Source: an uncultured Corynebacterium sp.
GTDB taxonomy: Bacteria; Actinomycetota; Actinomycetes; Mycobacteriales; Mycobacteriaceae
DNA: 64,000 nt
NCBI RefSeq assembly: GCF_947253065.1
Contig: NZ_CAMXWS010000002.1
Span: 1 to 64,000, forward strand
Reading direction: 5' to 3'
Within the stretch, counting starts at the first letter, position 1. The number at the start of each line of letters is the position of its first letter. The notes beneath the pieces are model-generated. The model made no database searches. It saw nothing but the letters and a program-made list of their open reading frames with translations, and had not been told where the DNA came from. Below are positions 10,244 through 18,948 of the stretch, piece after piece. Both the position numbers and the translations under genes were made by a program.

Positions 10244-10478
10244 GCCTTTTCTCCTTTACGGCTCGTCACCTTTTAGAAAATTGTCAGTCGCTCATCGTCT
10301 TACTGCCTGTGCAGAGACGTTTAAGGTCCGTCAAAGTCCACTTCTACTGCGTATTTTGCTGCCTGTCCACCATCATTTTTCGGTTTTTACAAAGCAACAC
10401 CCCACCAAGCGCGGTGAGCAATGTGTGCGCCCGCGACGCGCCGGTGATGAAACTTGGCCTAGCTTCATGTTGGTTTCC

Positions 10479-10507
10479 TTGGTAGCTTGTTATCGAGTTG
10501 TTATAAG
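10479..10507 (+). promoter_or_regulatory. Candidate sigma-A promoter for the 10552 gene
   Basis: TTGGTA at 10479-10484 and TATAAG at 10502-10507 are separated by exactly 17 bases, 45 bases before the ATG at 10552. The rest of the 308-base spacer 10244-10551 shows no gene, tRNA or strong hairpin. Motif match only; no experimental support. Confidence 0.5.
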
Positions 10508-10551
10508 GCTTGTTTGCAACACCTCGCAGGTAGGCACCTGAAGGAAGGGAG

Positions 10552-11340
10552 ATGTCCATGGAACTGACTAACCGTCGCTTTGCCATCTTCCTGTCTTCGG
10601 GCCTCGCGCTCGCCGTCGTGGTGGGTCTGCTTGTGTGGAAGATCTCCGATACCGGGGCGCATCTGCACAGTGAAGAAACTGAATTCGCGGGCCAGCCGGT
10701 CGTTGCGGCTGATTCCAGCTCGAGCGAGATGACTGCCTCCGAGCCTTCTACAGAAGAGTCGACGACCTCCATCGAGAACGAAGGAGACGGCGACGAGGCA
10801 CAGGCTGCACCAGCGAATAATGGTGCTGGCGGCGCGGGCTACGATCCGCTGGCACCACGCAATGCCAACTTGAACGGCAACCGTGGCGGCGACCAGGATG
10901 TCTCCTACTACCGCCCGACCAATGTGGCTCCGGCCCCGCAGGGCACTAATCCGAAGACCACTGCGCAGCCGACGCAGCAGCCGAATGAGGGCTCCGAGGG
11001 AACCTCCACCCAGCCGGGCACGTCCCCGCAGCCAACGCAGCCGCAGGACAACACCACAACCACGGTCGTGCCGGCAGAGCCACAAAGCGGCGAGGAACAG
11101 GCCGAGAAGGATATCAATCCGGACTTGCTGAATCAGCAGCAGGGCACGAACCCCAAGGCCCCGCAGGCTTTCGAAGAGAAGGCACAGCAGGCAGCTGACG
11201 CAGCGAAGGAAGGCCTGCCCCAGAACAAGCCGCGCCCGGAGGATCCATTCTCCGCCTCCACGCGCGTACCACAGGTCCCTAATGAGCAAAAGGCTCAGGC
11301 CGCTGGTGCGAATAATCCGGCCGAGAACTCCTCGCAGTAA
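10552..11340 (+). CDS. Membrane-anchored Pro/Gln-rich extracytoplasmic protein
   Basis: 262 residues, family not recognised. Residues about 10-30 (FAIFLSSGLALAVVVGLLVWKI) form a single membrane anchor or uncleaved signal. Everything after it is low-complexity, rich in Pro, Gln, Thr, Ser, Asn and Glu, with runs such as QPTQPQDNTTTTVVP. It most likely spans or coats the cell wall. RBS GAAGGAAGGGAG lies directly before the first ATG; a second ATG two codons later is also possible. It stands alone and convergent to manA. Function unknown. Confidence 0.75.
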   Translation: MSMELTNRRFAIFLSSGLALAVVVGLLVWKISDTGAHLHSEETEFAGQPVVAADSSSSEMTASEPSTEESTTSIENEGDGDEAQAAPANNGAGGAGYDPLAPRNANLNGNRGGDQDVSYYRPTNVAPAPQGTNPKTTAQPTQQPNEGSEGTSTQPGTSPQPTQPQDNTTTTVVPAEPQSGEEQAEKDINPDLLNQQQGTNPKAPQAFEEKAQQAADAAKEGLPQNKPRPEDPFSASTRVPQVPNEQKAQAAGANNPAENSSQ

Positions 11341-11353
11341 TCAGCTAAAGCTT

Positions 11354-12541
11354 CTAAGCTCCAACGCGGACATAGAACACTTCCGCACCAGCATCATGCG
11401 CGGTGATCTCCACCGCCGGATCAGTAGCGGGAATCCATGCAGCGGTCCCCGAGCTAAGCGAAACACCGCCACCTTCAACTTCACCTGCGGTGCACAGCAC
11501 GATCGCCGGGCCCGCGCAATCAGCGGTGAAGCTTTCACCACTGCCGAGCTCGTAGCGCGTCAGCGTGAAATCACGGGCGGGCACATTGAAATCATGGGCA
11601 CTACCACGGATTTCGGCTGTCACCCGCGGATCGATCTGCGACGAGAAATCTGTCACACGCACCAGTTCCGGCACGTCCACATGCTTGGTGGTCAACCCAC
11701 CGCGCAAAACATTGTCTGAATTAGCCATGACTTCCACGGCCATGCCGGAGACATACGCATGCAGGCGACCGGCCCCCAGGTACAGGGCCTCGCCCGGCGC
11801 CAATTGCACATAATTGAGCAACAGCGAGGCGAGCACGCCGACATCACCCGGGTAGGCCTCATCCACGTGAACGAAGCACTCAGCAGTCGCGCGCATCCAG
11901 TCTGGGGTTCCAGCGAAGGATCGCTTCTCCACGGCTGCCCTGACCCCCTCAATCACCTCCACACGCTTGGTGCGGGGCAAGGAGATCCACGTAGTGAAGA
12001 GAGCGCGCAGACCTTCTTCCTCATCCTCCGAGCGGAGCATGTCCGCGAACCGGTCGAGCTCCGGGCAGTCGAGATGGGCGAAGAAGTCCAGAGTTTGGTG
12101 CGCTGGCCGCAGCCCCGCGAGCGCAGTGAATGGCGTCAGCGCAATGAGCAGCTCTGGTTTGTGGTGCGGATCCTTGTAATTCCGCTCCGGGCTTTCCAGT
12201 GCGATACCTGCTTCATTCTCCGCAGCGAATCCCGCGCGGGCTTGTTCCGCGGTGGGGTGCGCCTGGATCGACAGTGGTGCATCCGCAGCGAGAATCTTCA
12301 ACAGGAATGGCAGTTCATCCCCGAATTCTGCTTGCACCTCTGCACCGAGCGCAGCCGCCGGATTAGCAGCAATGACCTGATCAAGCCCAGTTTCCCCAAT
12401 CGTTGCTGGGGATGCCGGGTGGGCACCAAACCAGAGTTCAGCCTGCGGTGTCGCAGAAGGAACGTCGAGTCCACGCAGCTGCGCCAACAGTGTTTTCGAG
12501 CCCCACGGGTAGGTCTGCAGCGCCGGGTTGAGCACCTGCAC
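11354..12541 (-). CDS. manA: Mannose-6-phosphate isomerase, class I
   Basis: Interconverts fructose-6-P and mannose-6-P, feeding mannolipid and arabinomannan synthesis. 395 residues. The zinc site is visible as QAHPTAEQA (about residues 93-101), the later Glu of the catalytic cupin and GAGRLHAYVSG (about 257-267). A GTG start gives the family N-terminus (LNPALQTYPWGSK). It lies 21 bases after the TobH-like gene and in the same run as manB (phosphomannomutase), so successive pathway enzymes are co-transcribed. Confidence 0.95.
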   Translation of the reverse strand: MQVLNPALQTYPWGSKTLLAQLRGLDVPSATPQAELWFGAHPASPATIGETGLDQVIAANPAAALGAEVQAEFGDELPFLLKILAADAPLSIQAHPTAEQARAGFAAENEAGIALESPERNYKDPHHKPELLIALTPFTALAGLRPAHQTLDFFAHLDCPELDRFADMLRSEDEEEGLRALFTTWISLPRTKRVEVIEGVRAAVEKRSFAGTPDWMRATAECFVHVDEAYPGDVGVLASLLLNYVQLAPGEALYLGAGRLHAYVSGMAVEVMANSDNVLRGGLTTKHVDVPELVRVTDFSSQIDPRVTAEIRGSAHDFNVPARDFTLTRYELGSGESFTADCAGPAIVLCTAGEVEGGGVSLSSGTAAWIPATDPAVEITAHDAGAEVFYVRVGA

Positions 12542-12562
12542 GCTATTCGTCGCCTCCTTGAA

Positions 12563-13603
12563 TCAGTTCAAAGCTGTTGTGGCCAGTCCCCTGACAATCA
12601 GCCTTAATGCAGCGGCCAGATGGTGCGCGTCTGCACCAGGAGAACCTGCCGCTGTCGGTATCGAGTTCATTGTGTCGTCCTCGACATATTCTGCACGCGC
12701 ACCAGCTAAATGTGGTTCGCGTTGCACCCACACGATCGTTTTCACCGGGACTTCAGCTGGCGGGCCGTCGATGAACGGGTCATAGAAAATATCGTTCGGG
12801 TCCGCCTGTGAGTTACTTTCCGCAGCGCTATCGCCATTCCGGAAACTCGCTTCCAAGGTCGGACCAAGGTCTTCCCTGCCCACGAAACCACTGGGCAATC
12901 CACGGGCCGACCACAGTGTGGCGATGAACTTTGCCACAGCCACGCCAACAGGCGTGTAGCCGGTGTGCAGCACACGCGAACCAGCAATGAATTCACGCAG
13001 CTGCCGGGCCGAATTCACCGATACATCACGTTCCGGGGAAAGGCCGGTGAGCTCTTCGTCGATTGCATCGGCAAGACCGTCGATAAGCGATGACGCCCCA
13101 TCTAGTGTGGTGATCACTGCAGTGATGGCCGCGATGGTGCGCAGCGGCGAAGCGCCTAGTGCGGTCGGTGGGGTGGGCAGCTGGATCACACGGGTTGATG
13201 CATCTTCGACCACCGGGCCGCCGGCTGGACCGGCGAGAATCACCTCAGCGCCACGGCCCGCTGCCGCATTCAATTGACGGGTAGCGCTCTCGGCATCGGG
13301 TGCATCGCCAACGACGATGACCACGTCGAGCGCGCCGACGAATTCCGGCAGGGAGCGCGTCACCGTCACGGGCGCGCGGTCGTAACCGAGCACCGCCACC
13401 GCACATTGCGCGGCGGCCTCAGAGATCGCGTCGGTGACCAGCACGACCACGCTGCGCGGGGTGGAGCCTTCCAGCTCGGCGAGCAAGCTCGCCGCTTCAG
13501 TGATCGCGCGCACGTGGGCTCCTTCATGAGCGACATCGAAGAAGCGGACGGTCTCCGCGTCATAATCAGCGGCACCCTCGTAATAGCTCCTGCCCTCGCT
13601 CAT
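12563..13603 (-). CDS. SIS-domain / TobH-like protein of the mannose locus
   Basis: 346 residues. In mycobacteria a homologue annotated as TobH lies between manA and manB. The sequence has alternating beta strands and Ala-rich helices of a double SIS (sugar isomerase) fold, for example VVLVTDAISEAAAQCAV and VSVNSARQLREFIAGSRVLHTG, but lacks catalytic residues I could name. Position suggests a role in sugar-phosphate metabolism or its control; this is inference. RBS AAGGGGAGGAG precedes ATG 13601-13603, 19 bases downstream of manB. Confidence 0.8.
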   Translation of the reverse strand: MSEGRSYYEGAADYDAETVRFFDVAHEGAHVRAITEAASLLAELEGSTPRSVVVLVTDAISEAAAQCAVAVLGYDRAPVTVTRSLPEFVGALDVVIVVGDAPDAESATRQLNAAAGRGAEVILAGPAGGPVVEDASTRVIQLPTPPTALGASPLRTIAAITAVITTLDGASSLIDGLADAIDEELTGLSPERDVSVNSARQLREFIAGSRVLHTGYTPVGVAVAKFIATLWSARGLPSGFVGREDLGPTLEASFRNGDSAAESNSQADPNDIFYDPFIDGPPAEVPVKTIVWVQREPHLAGARAEYVEDDTMNSIPTAAGSPGADAHHLAAALRLIVRGLATTALN

Positions 13604-13622
13604 GGCGCGGTCTCCTCCCCTT

Positions 13623-15038
13623 CTAGGCGCGGATAATGCTCAAGACTTCCTCAACCAGGGTATCTACTTCTTCCTGGGTCTCAGCCTCAACGTTCAGACG
13701 CAGCAGCGGCTCGGTATTGGATGCGCGCACGTTAAACCAGGCCTTGGTGCCGGACAGCGAAACGGTCACACCATCGAGTCGGTCGACGCTCTCAGCGCGA
13801 TCAGCGAAAGCCTCGACGACCTTGTCCATCGTTGCCTGCTGGTCAGCGACCTCAGAGTTGATCTCGCCGGAGGCTGCGTAGCGGTTGTAGCTGGCCATCA
13901 GCTTACTCAGCGGCTTGTCCTGCTCAGCCAGAGCAGCGAGCACGTGCAGCGCTGCGACCATGCCGGAATCCGCATTGAAGAATTCGGCGAAGTAGTAGTG
14001 CGCGGAGTGCTCGCCGCCGAACAGCGCACCCTTGTCCGCCATCTGCGCCTTGATGTAGGAGTGCCCCACGCGCGTGCGCACAGCGGTGCCGCCGTGCGCC
14101 TCAATCAGCTCCGGCACAGCCTGCGAGGTGATCGCGTTGTAGATGATCGTCGCGCCCGGGGATTTCTCCAGCGTGCGCTCTGCCACTAAAGCGGTGATCG
14201 CCGAAGGCGAGACCGGCTCGCCCTTTTCATCCACGACGAAGCAGCGGTCCGCATCGCCATCGAAAGCAAGGCCGATATCGGCATTTTGCTTGACGACGAA
14301 TTCCTGCAGATCCACCAGATTCTTCGGATCCAAGGGATTCGCTTCGTGGTTGGGGAAGGTGCCATCGAGTTCAAAATAGAGCGGGCGGATATCCAGGTGG
14401 TCCTCGGTACCCAGCACCGCCGGGACGGTGTGGCCGGCCATGCCATTGGCGGCATCGACAGCGACGACTAGCTTGCGGTCCGACGGAACCGGGACCAAAT
14501 CGCGGAGGAAGGTCGCGTAATCACCCAAGATGTCGCGCTGGGTCACAGTGCCCTGCTCACCATCAAAGGCAGGCACACCTTCAACGAGCATGTCGGTGAT
14601 CTCAGCCAGGCCAGAATCCTGCGAGACCGGGGTGGCTCCCGTCCGGCACAGCTTGATGCCGTTGTACTGAGCCGGGTTGTGGGAGGCGGTGAACATCGCA
14701 CCAGCGCAACCGATCACGCCGGCGGCGAAGTACAGCTCATCAGTAGAGGTCAGGCCAAGCTCAATCACATCCAGCCCCTGGCTGGTCACACCACGGCCAA
14801 AAGCAGCGGCGAGCTCCGGCGAGGACGGGCGCATGTCGTGGCCGACAGCCACGGTCTTCTCACCCTCCCCACGCAAAATAGAGGCGAAGGCAGCGCCAGC
14901 ATCGAAGACGAAATCTGCATCGACGGTAGCTTGATCTGCGGGTTCTACGACACCGCGGATGTCATAGGCCTTGATCGCGGCCTGGACATCTTCACGGGAA
15001 CGAGTGCGGTGTTCTAGCTGTGACGGATTTTCAGTCAT
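13623..15038 (-). CDS. manB: Phosphomannomutase/phosphoglucomutase
   Basis: Converts mannose-6-P to mannose-1-P, the step before GDP-mannose. 471 residues from ATG 15036-15038 (MTENPSQLEHRT); the longer frame to 15146 would run into the neighbouring gene and adds non-family sequence. The phosphoserine loop is MFTASHNPAQYNGIK, the metal loop FDGDADRCF, and the sugar-binding loop GGEHSAHYYF. It lies between the DUF3499 gene and the TobH-like gene on the same strand. Confidence 0.96.
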   Translation of the reverse strand: MTENPSQLEHRTRSREDVQAAIKAYDIRGVVEPADQATVDADFVFDAGAAFASILRGEGEKTVAVGHDMRPSSPELAAAFGRGVTSQGLDVIELGLTSTDELYFAAGVIGCAGAMFTASHNPAQYNGIKLCRTGATPVSQDSGLAEITDMLVEGVPAFDGEQGTVTQRDILGDYATFLRDLVPVPSDRKLVVAVDAANGMAGHTVPAVLGTEDHLDIRPLYFELDGTFPNHEANPLDPKNLVDLQEFVVKQNADIGLAFDGDADRCFVVDEKGEPVSPSAITALVAERTLEKSPGATIIYNAITSQAVPELIEAHGGTAVRTRVGHSYIKAQMADKGALFGGEHSAHYYFAEFFNADSGMVAALHVLAALAEQDKPLSKLMASYNRYAASGEINSEVADQQATMDKVVEAFADRAESVDRLDGVTVSLSGTKAWFNVRASNTEPLLRLNVEAETQEEVDTLVEEVLSIIRA

Positions 15039-15075
15039 GCCCACCGATCTTAAACGTGATCGGCGCCCAAGCGGT

Positions 15076-15567
15076 CTACCCCTCGCTGTTGCCACGGTCA
15101 GTGGCAGAAGATGATCCGTCCTGTTGTGAATCCGGGTCCGGCACAACGCTCAAATGCGCACGGCGGGCAGCTTTGTGCTCGGCGAGGTGCTCGCCAACAC
15201 GCTTGGTGCGGTAAACGGGATGATTCGAGGTTTGCGGGTTAGTGAAGTCCCGCTCGGTGTCGAATTCGATGGGGTCTTGGGTGGTATCCACCAGACCCGT
15301 GGTCACACGGCCTGCCTCACTGACGGCTTGGGCCAGGGCGGTGATCTCTTCTTCGTCGGAAAGCTCGATATTGTCAATGCGCACCATCTCCCAGCCAACG
15401 GGGGCGGTGATGTGCTCGGAGTGTCGCTGGCACAGATCCCAGGCGTGTGGGTCTGTGGACGGGGCGAGCGGGCCGACAATGGCGGTTTTTTCGGAGTACG
15501 CGTAGACGAGTGTGGCGATGGCGGGGCGACCACACCCGGGGCGACAGCAACGACGGAAGGTACTCAC
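15076..15567 (-). CDS. DUF3499 protein with putative zinc ribbon
   Basis: 163 residues from GTG 15565-15567. The N-terminus STFRRCCRPGCGRPA followed later by WDLCQRHSEH gives a Cys/His set that could bind zinc. This pattern and the location upstream of manB match DUF3499 (Rv3258c-type) proteins. The C-terminus is polar and probably disordered. Function unknown. The stop is 37 bases from the manB start; the gene is divergent from the metallopeptidase-like gene at 15664. Confidence 0.85.
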   Translation of the reverse strand: MSTFRRCCRPGCGRPAIATLVYAYSEKTAIVGPLAPSTDPHAWDLCQRHSEHITAPVGWEMVRIDNIELSDEEEITALAQAVSEAGRVTTGLVDTTQDPIEFDTERDFTNPQTSNHPVYRTKRVGEHLAEHKAARRAHLSVVPDPDSQQDGSSSATDRGNSEG

Positions 15568-15663
15568 GGGGCAATAGTCTAAACCCAAGGTTTAACTTTT
15601 GGGCATGCGCCACGCGGCGCGCCACTATCTGCCCCAGAACATTTCCGGCCTAGATTGATAGGC

Positions 15664-16140
15664 ATGACCGACGCTTCTGCCAGCTCATCCCGCTTGCCCT
15701 TGCGCCGCGACCGGCATGGACGTGGCGTGCGCGGCCCCCTCATGCCAGTGGCTGTGCCGCGTTACCGCACGCGCTCCATGGCTTTTGACCAGGCCGTTTT
15801 GGATGCATATGCTCCGCTGCAGAACCGCTATTTCGATCACTTGACCGGCGTTGACCTGGCCGTGGATACCGTTCCGCGCATGCGTCTGCGCCCGGACATG
15901 CTCATGCCGGAGGAGATCTTTGCTGACGGCCCGGTCCCACTGGGCCGTGTGCTGCAGGCAGGTGTGGATCGCGCAGGCAACCCTACCCGCGCGCGTTTTG
16001 TAATTTTCCGCATGCCCATTGAACAAAGGGCCACAAATGAAATTGAGCGGGCAGAACTCCTGACTAATGTTCTGACCGCTTTAGTAGCGCACTATTTGAA
16101 TCTGGATCCGCGGGATATCGACCCGAATTTCCAGGATTGA
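15664..16140 (+). CDS. Metallopeptidase-family (zincin-like) protein, HExxH absent
   Basis: 158 residues from ATG 15664; the TTG at 15655 adds only three residues. The protein matches the short actinobacterial metallopeptidase family found beside DUF3499 and whiB2 (Rv3259-type). The segment that should hold HExxH reads LTALVAHYLNLDPRDIDP, so the first His-Glu pair is missing and only one His remains. It may not be an active peptidase. Convergent with whiB2, leaving a five-base gap. Confidence 0.78.
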   Translation: MTDASASSSRLPLRRDRHGRGVRGPLMPVAVPRYRTRSMAFDQAVLDAYAPLQNRYFDHLTGVDLAVDTVPRMRLRPDMLMPEEIFADGPVPLGRVLQAGVDRAGNPTRARFVIFRMPIEQRATNEIERAELLTNVLTALVAHYLNLDPRDIDPNFQD

Positions 16141-16145
16141 TATAA

Positions 16146-16436
16146 CTAACCGATCTGCTTGCGCAGACGACGACGCTCACGGTCAGAGAGACCGCCCCAA
16201 ATACCGAAACGCTCATCGTGTTCGAGTGCGTACTCGAGGCATTCATCGCGCACAGCGCATGCCTGGCAAATGCGCTTTGCCTCGCGGGTGGAGCCACCCT
16301 TTTCCGGAAAGAATGCCTCCGGGTCAGTTTGAGCGCACAGGGCTTGGTCCTGCCACTCCTGCTCGACGGTGCCGAACAGTTCGTCGAGGGTCATTCCACC
16401 CGCGGCCGCGCCGCGGAGCGTGGCGCCTGAAACCAT
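16146..16436 (-). CDS. whiB2: WhiB-family regulator, WhiB2/WhmD/WhcD type
   Basis: Iron-sulfur transcription factor linked to septation and cell division in mycobacteria and corynebacteria. 96 residues from ATG 16434-16436. Four cysteines in the WhiB pattern (one near 34, then CQAC and DEC), the turn GIWGGLS and a basic tail (RERRRLRKQ) for DNA contact are all present. A GTG three codons upstream (16443-16445) has AAAGGGG at better spacing and could be the true start. The 250-base upstream region carries unusual repeats (see 16628-16664). Confidence 0.95.
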   Translation of the reverse strand: MVSGATLRGAAAGGMTLDELFGTVEQEWQDQALCAQTDPEAFFPEKGGSTREAKRICQACAVRDECLEYALEHDERFGIWGGLSDRERRRLRKQIG

Positions 16437-16627
16437 GTCTTCCACGCCGTCCCCTTTCTGAGTCTTGTCTGTCGCCGTGTTACCGCCGTTGATTACACCC
16501 TTGTGATTCAACCCTGGCGCACTAAATAGCGTCAACACAAAGTTCCTCAAAACTACCGCTTCGCTGGGCAAAAGCTCAGGTTTCGGCCGTGAAGTGCCAC
16601 ACCAGTCACACGAGTCACATGCCGCCC

Positions 16628-16664
16628 GTACCGGGGGCAAGTACCGGGGGTACTACATGTAGTA
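16628..16664. promoter_or_regulatory. Direct repeat and palindrome upstream of whiB2
   Basis: GTACCGGGGG occurs twice (16628-16637 and 16641-16650), followed directly by the perfect palindrome TACTACATGTAGTA (16651-16664). These lie about 190-230 bases upstream of whiB2, in the spacer after the manC stop. The arrangement looks like regulator sites for whiB2, but no regulator is assigned. Confidence 0.45.
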
Positions 16665-16711
16665 GTAGGTGAACCGGCAAGCAACTAATCCCCATGCTCT
16701 CCGGCGTGTCG

Positions 16712-17809
16712 CTACGCGTCTGGGGAAAAACGCACTCCCAGATCCGGGATATCCACGCCTGGCCACACACGCATGCCGCCTTGGAGTTCGCAGCGGGCAC
16801 CGATATTCACGCCATCGCCAATCACGCAGTCCTGGATCCGCGCATTCGCACCAATGGTCGTGCCCGAAGCGATGATCGAATCACGGATCATCGCGCCGGG
16901 CTCAATGGTCACACCATCAAAGACAACGCAGTCATCCAAGCGCACACCAGCACCGATGGTGGAGCCGCGCCCCACAGAGGTACCGCCGACCAGGATGGCG
17001 CCGCCGGCGACGCCAGCGGATTCGTCGATAAGCGCCTCGCCCGTACGTCCCTCCAACAGTGGGCTGGGCGCGATGCCGCGGACAAGGTCCGAGGAGCCCT
17101 GCACAAAATCGGACGGGCGACCCATGTCGCGCCAGTAGCTTGTGTCCACGTGACCGAAGACGCGCGCACCGGATTTGAGCAGGCCCGGGAAAGTCTCACG
17201 CTCAACCGACACAACGCGATCCGCCGGGATCGATCGGATCACATCGCGCTGGAAGACGTAGCAGCCGGCATTGATCTGATCTGTCGGTGGCGCCTCCGTC
17301 TTTTCCAGGAAGGCTTCAACGCGCCCCTTAGAATCCGTGGGCACGGAGCCAAACTGGCTCGGATCTGGCACGCGCACGAGGTGTAGCGTCACGTCCGCCT
17401 CATTATCCGCATGCGTTTGCAGGATGTCGCCCAGGTCCGCGCCAGAGAGAACATCTCCGTTGAAGATCATCGCCGTGTCATGGCGCAGGCGGGATTCCAC
17501 ATTGCGGATCGCACCACCGGTGCCCAGCGCGGCCTCCTCAACCACGTACTCGATCTCCAAGCCCATCTCGGAGCCATCGCCGAAGTACTCCTCAAAGACC
17601 TCAGCTTTATAAGAGGTACCCATGACCACATGCTCAATTCCCGCAGCCTTGATGCGTGCCAAAAGGTGCGCCAGGAATGGGTAGCCCGCGGTGGGCAGCA
17701 TCGGCTTCGGCGTGGACACAGTAAGCGGACGCAGGCGTGTTCCTTGCCCACCGACAAGGACGACAGCGTCTACTTTGGCGGGATCAACCGTGGTTGCCTT
17801 CGGTGCCAT
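16712..17809 (-). CDS. manC: Mannose-1-phosphate guanylyltransferase (NDP-sugar pyrophosphorylase)
   Basis: Makes GDP-mannose, the mannose donor for PIMs, LM/LAM and protein mannosylation. 365 residues. The nucleotidyltransferase signature VVLVGGQGTRLRPLT is at about 16-30 with Lys in TPKPMLP. NGDVLSGADL is the metal-binding region near 115. From about residue 255 a hexapeptide-repeat left-handed beta-helix closes the protein. The link with manA and manB supports GDP-mannose rather than a glucose or rhamnose nucleotide, though substrate is not certain from sequence. Confidence 0.9.
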   Translation of the reverse strand: MAPKATTVDPAKVDAVVLVGGQGTRLRPLTVSTPKPMLPTAGYPFLAHLLARIKAAGIEHVVMGTSYKAEVFEEYFGDGSEMGLEIEYVVEEAALGTGGAIRNVESRLRHDTAMIFNGDVLSGADLGDILQTHADNEADVTLHLVRVPDPSQFGSVPTDSKGRVEAFLEKTEAPPTDQINAGCYVFQRDVIRSIPADRVVSVERETFPGLLKSGARVFGHVDTSYWRDMGRPSDFVQGSSDLVRGIAPSPLLEGRTGEALIDESAGVAGGAILVGGTSVGRGSTIGAGVRLDDCVVFDGVTIEPGAMIRDSIIASGTTIGANARIQDCVIGDGVNIGARCELQGGMRVWPGVDIPDLGVRFSPDA

Positions 17810-17932
17810 GATGGCAAGGCCTTTCTATTGATGGAAAAGATCTCTGCGCCTAAACCTAACCCGGCGCGGGCAGAAAACGCGGGATTTGGCTGGGCGCGGG
17901 TGGCTGAGGAGTTGCCGGGAACTACCTTGCAG

Positions 17933-18883
17933 CTAACCCAGGACCCGAGCGAGGAGAGCACGACCTTTCAGTCCCGCCCACAGGACAACGCGAATGGGCA
18001 GCTGCCACAGGTGCGGGTGACGGTCCGCCTGGAAGCGGTACGCCGAATCATGGTGCGCGGGCACGGTCACGCGCGAGTGCTTCTTCGCGGAGTGCCCCTG
18101 ATCATGGAAGATCACCGCGTCTGGGCAGAAGATGTTCTGCCACCCAGCACGCGCCAGGCGGTCACCGAAGTCAATGTCTTCGAAGTACATGAAATAGCGC
18201 TCGTCGAAGCCACCGATCGCATCAAATGCATCCCAGCGCACGAGCAAGCACGAACCAGACAACCACCCAGCCGGGCGCACCTCCGTGAGATTCTCCCCTG
18301 CCTTGTATGCACGGCTGAACGGATTATTAGACCAGAACGGATAGAGCACAGCATGGCCAATGCCCGTGGCCAGCGTGGGCACCTCACGCGCGGACGGATA
18401 GGCCGAACCATCAGCTTCTTCGATGCGCGGCCCAACGGCACCGGCATTCGGGTATTCACGGGCACAGGCGAGCAAAGCATCGATCGAGCCCGCAGAAAAT
18501 TCCACATCAGGATTGACGATGAGGAAGAACTCGCCGTCAATCTCACCCGCCGCACGCGCCGGGGCAAGGTGGCGCGCAGCAGCGTTGATCGCCGCGCCGT
18601 AGCCGATATTTCCGCCGGTGGGCAGAAATTCCACATCATCACGCTGCGCCGCAATCGCCTGAGGCACGCCATCGGTCGAGCCATTGTCCGCGCACACCAG
18701 GCGTGTGGTCGCACCAGTAGCAGCAGAAAGCGTATCGACGAGCGCCGGCAGGTGCTTGCCCGGCGAATACGTCACCGTCACCACCGCCAGCGGGGTGACA
18801 CCACCAACTTCTTGTGCAGTCACAGTGTGCGAGCTTACCGCCGCACGCTCGTGCTGGATCCCGGCGCGCGCGGGAGTGTGCAC
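17933..18883 (-). CDS. wbbL: Family 2 glycosyltransferase, WbbL-like rhamnosyltransferase
   Basis: Predicted to add L-rhamnose to decaprenyl-PP-GlcNAc, the linker joining arabinogalactan to peptidoglycan. 316 residues. GT-A features: VVTVTYSPGKHL at the start, VCADNGSTDG near residue 80, and FLIVNPDVEF (DxD-like) near 145. The later segment FMYFEDIDFGDRLARAGW is typical of WbbL. GTG 18881-18883 is supported by TAGGAG nine bases upstream. It is divergent from lcpA. Confidence 0.92.
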   Translation of the reverse strand: MHTPARAGIQHERAAVSSHTVTAQEVGGVTPLAVVTVTYSPGKHLPALVDTLSAATGATTRLVCADNGSTDGVPQAIAAQRDDVEFLPTGGNIGYGAAINAAARHLAPARAAGEIDGEFFLIVNPDVEFSAGSIDALLACAREYPNAGAVGPRIEEADGSAYPSAREVPTLATGIGHAVLYPFWSNNPFSRAYKAGENLTEVRPAGWLSGSCLLVRWDAFDAIGGFDERYFMYFEDIDFGDRLARAGWQNIFCPDAVIFHDQGHSAKKHSRVTVPAHHDSAYRFQADRHPHLWQLPIRVVLWAGLKGRALLARVLG

Positions 18884-18948
18884 TATACTTTTCTCCTATT
18901 GTGAACAACTGCATCTCAGCAGGTGGACGATAAAAGGGACAGCGTTTC

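Noticed and set aside
10552..11340. A resuscitation-promoting factor or wall hydrolase
   Set aside because: No catalytic domain; after the membrane anchor the sequence is only low-complexity.
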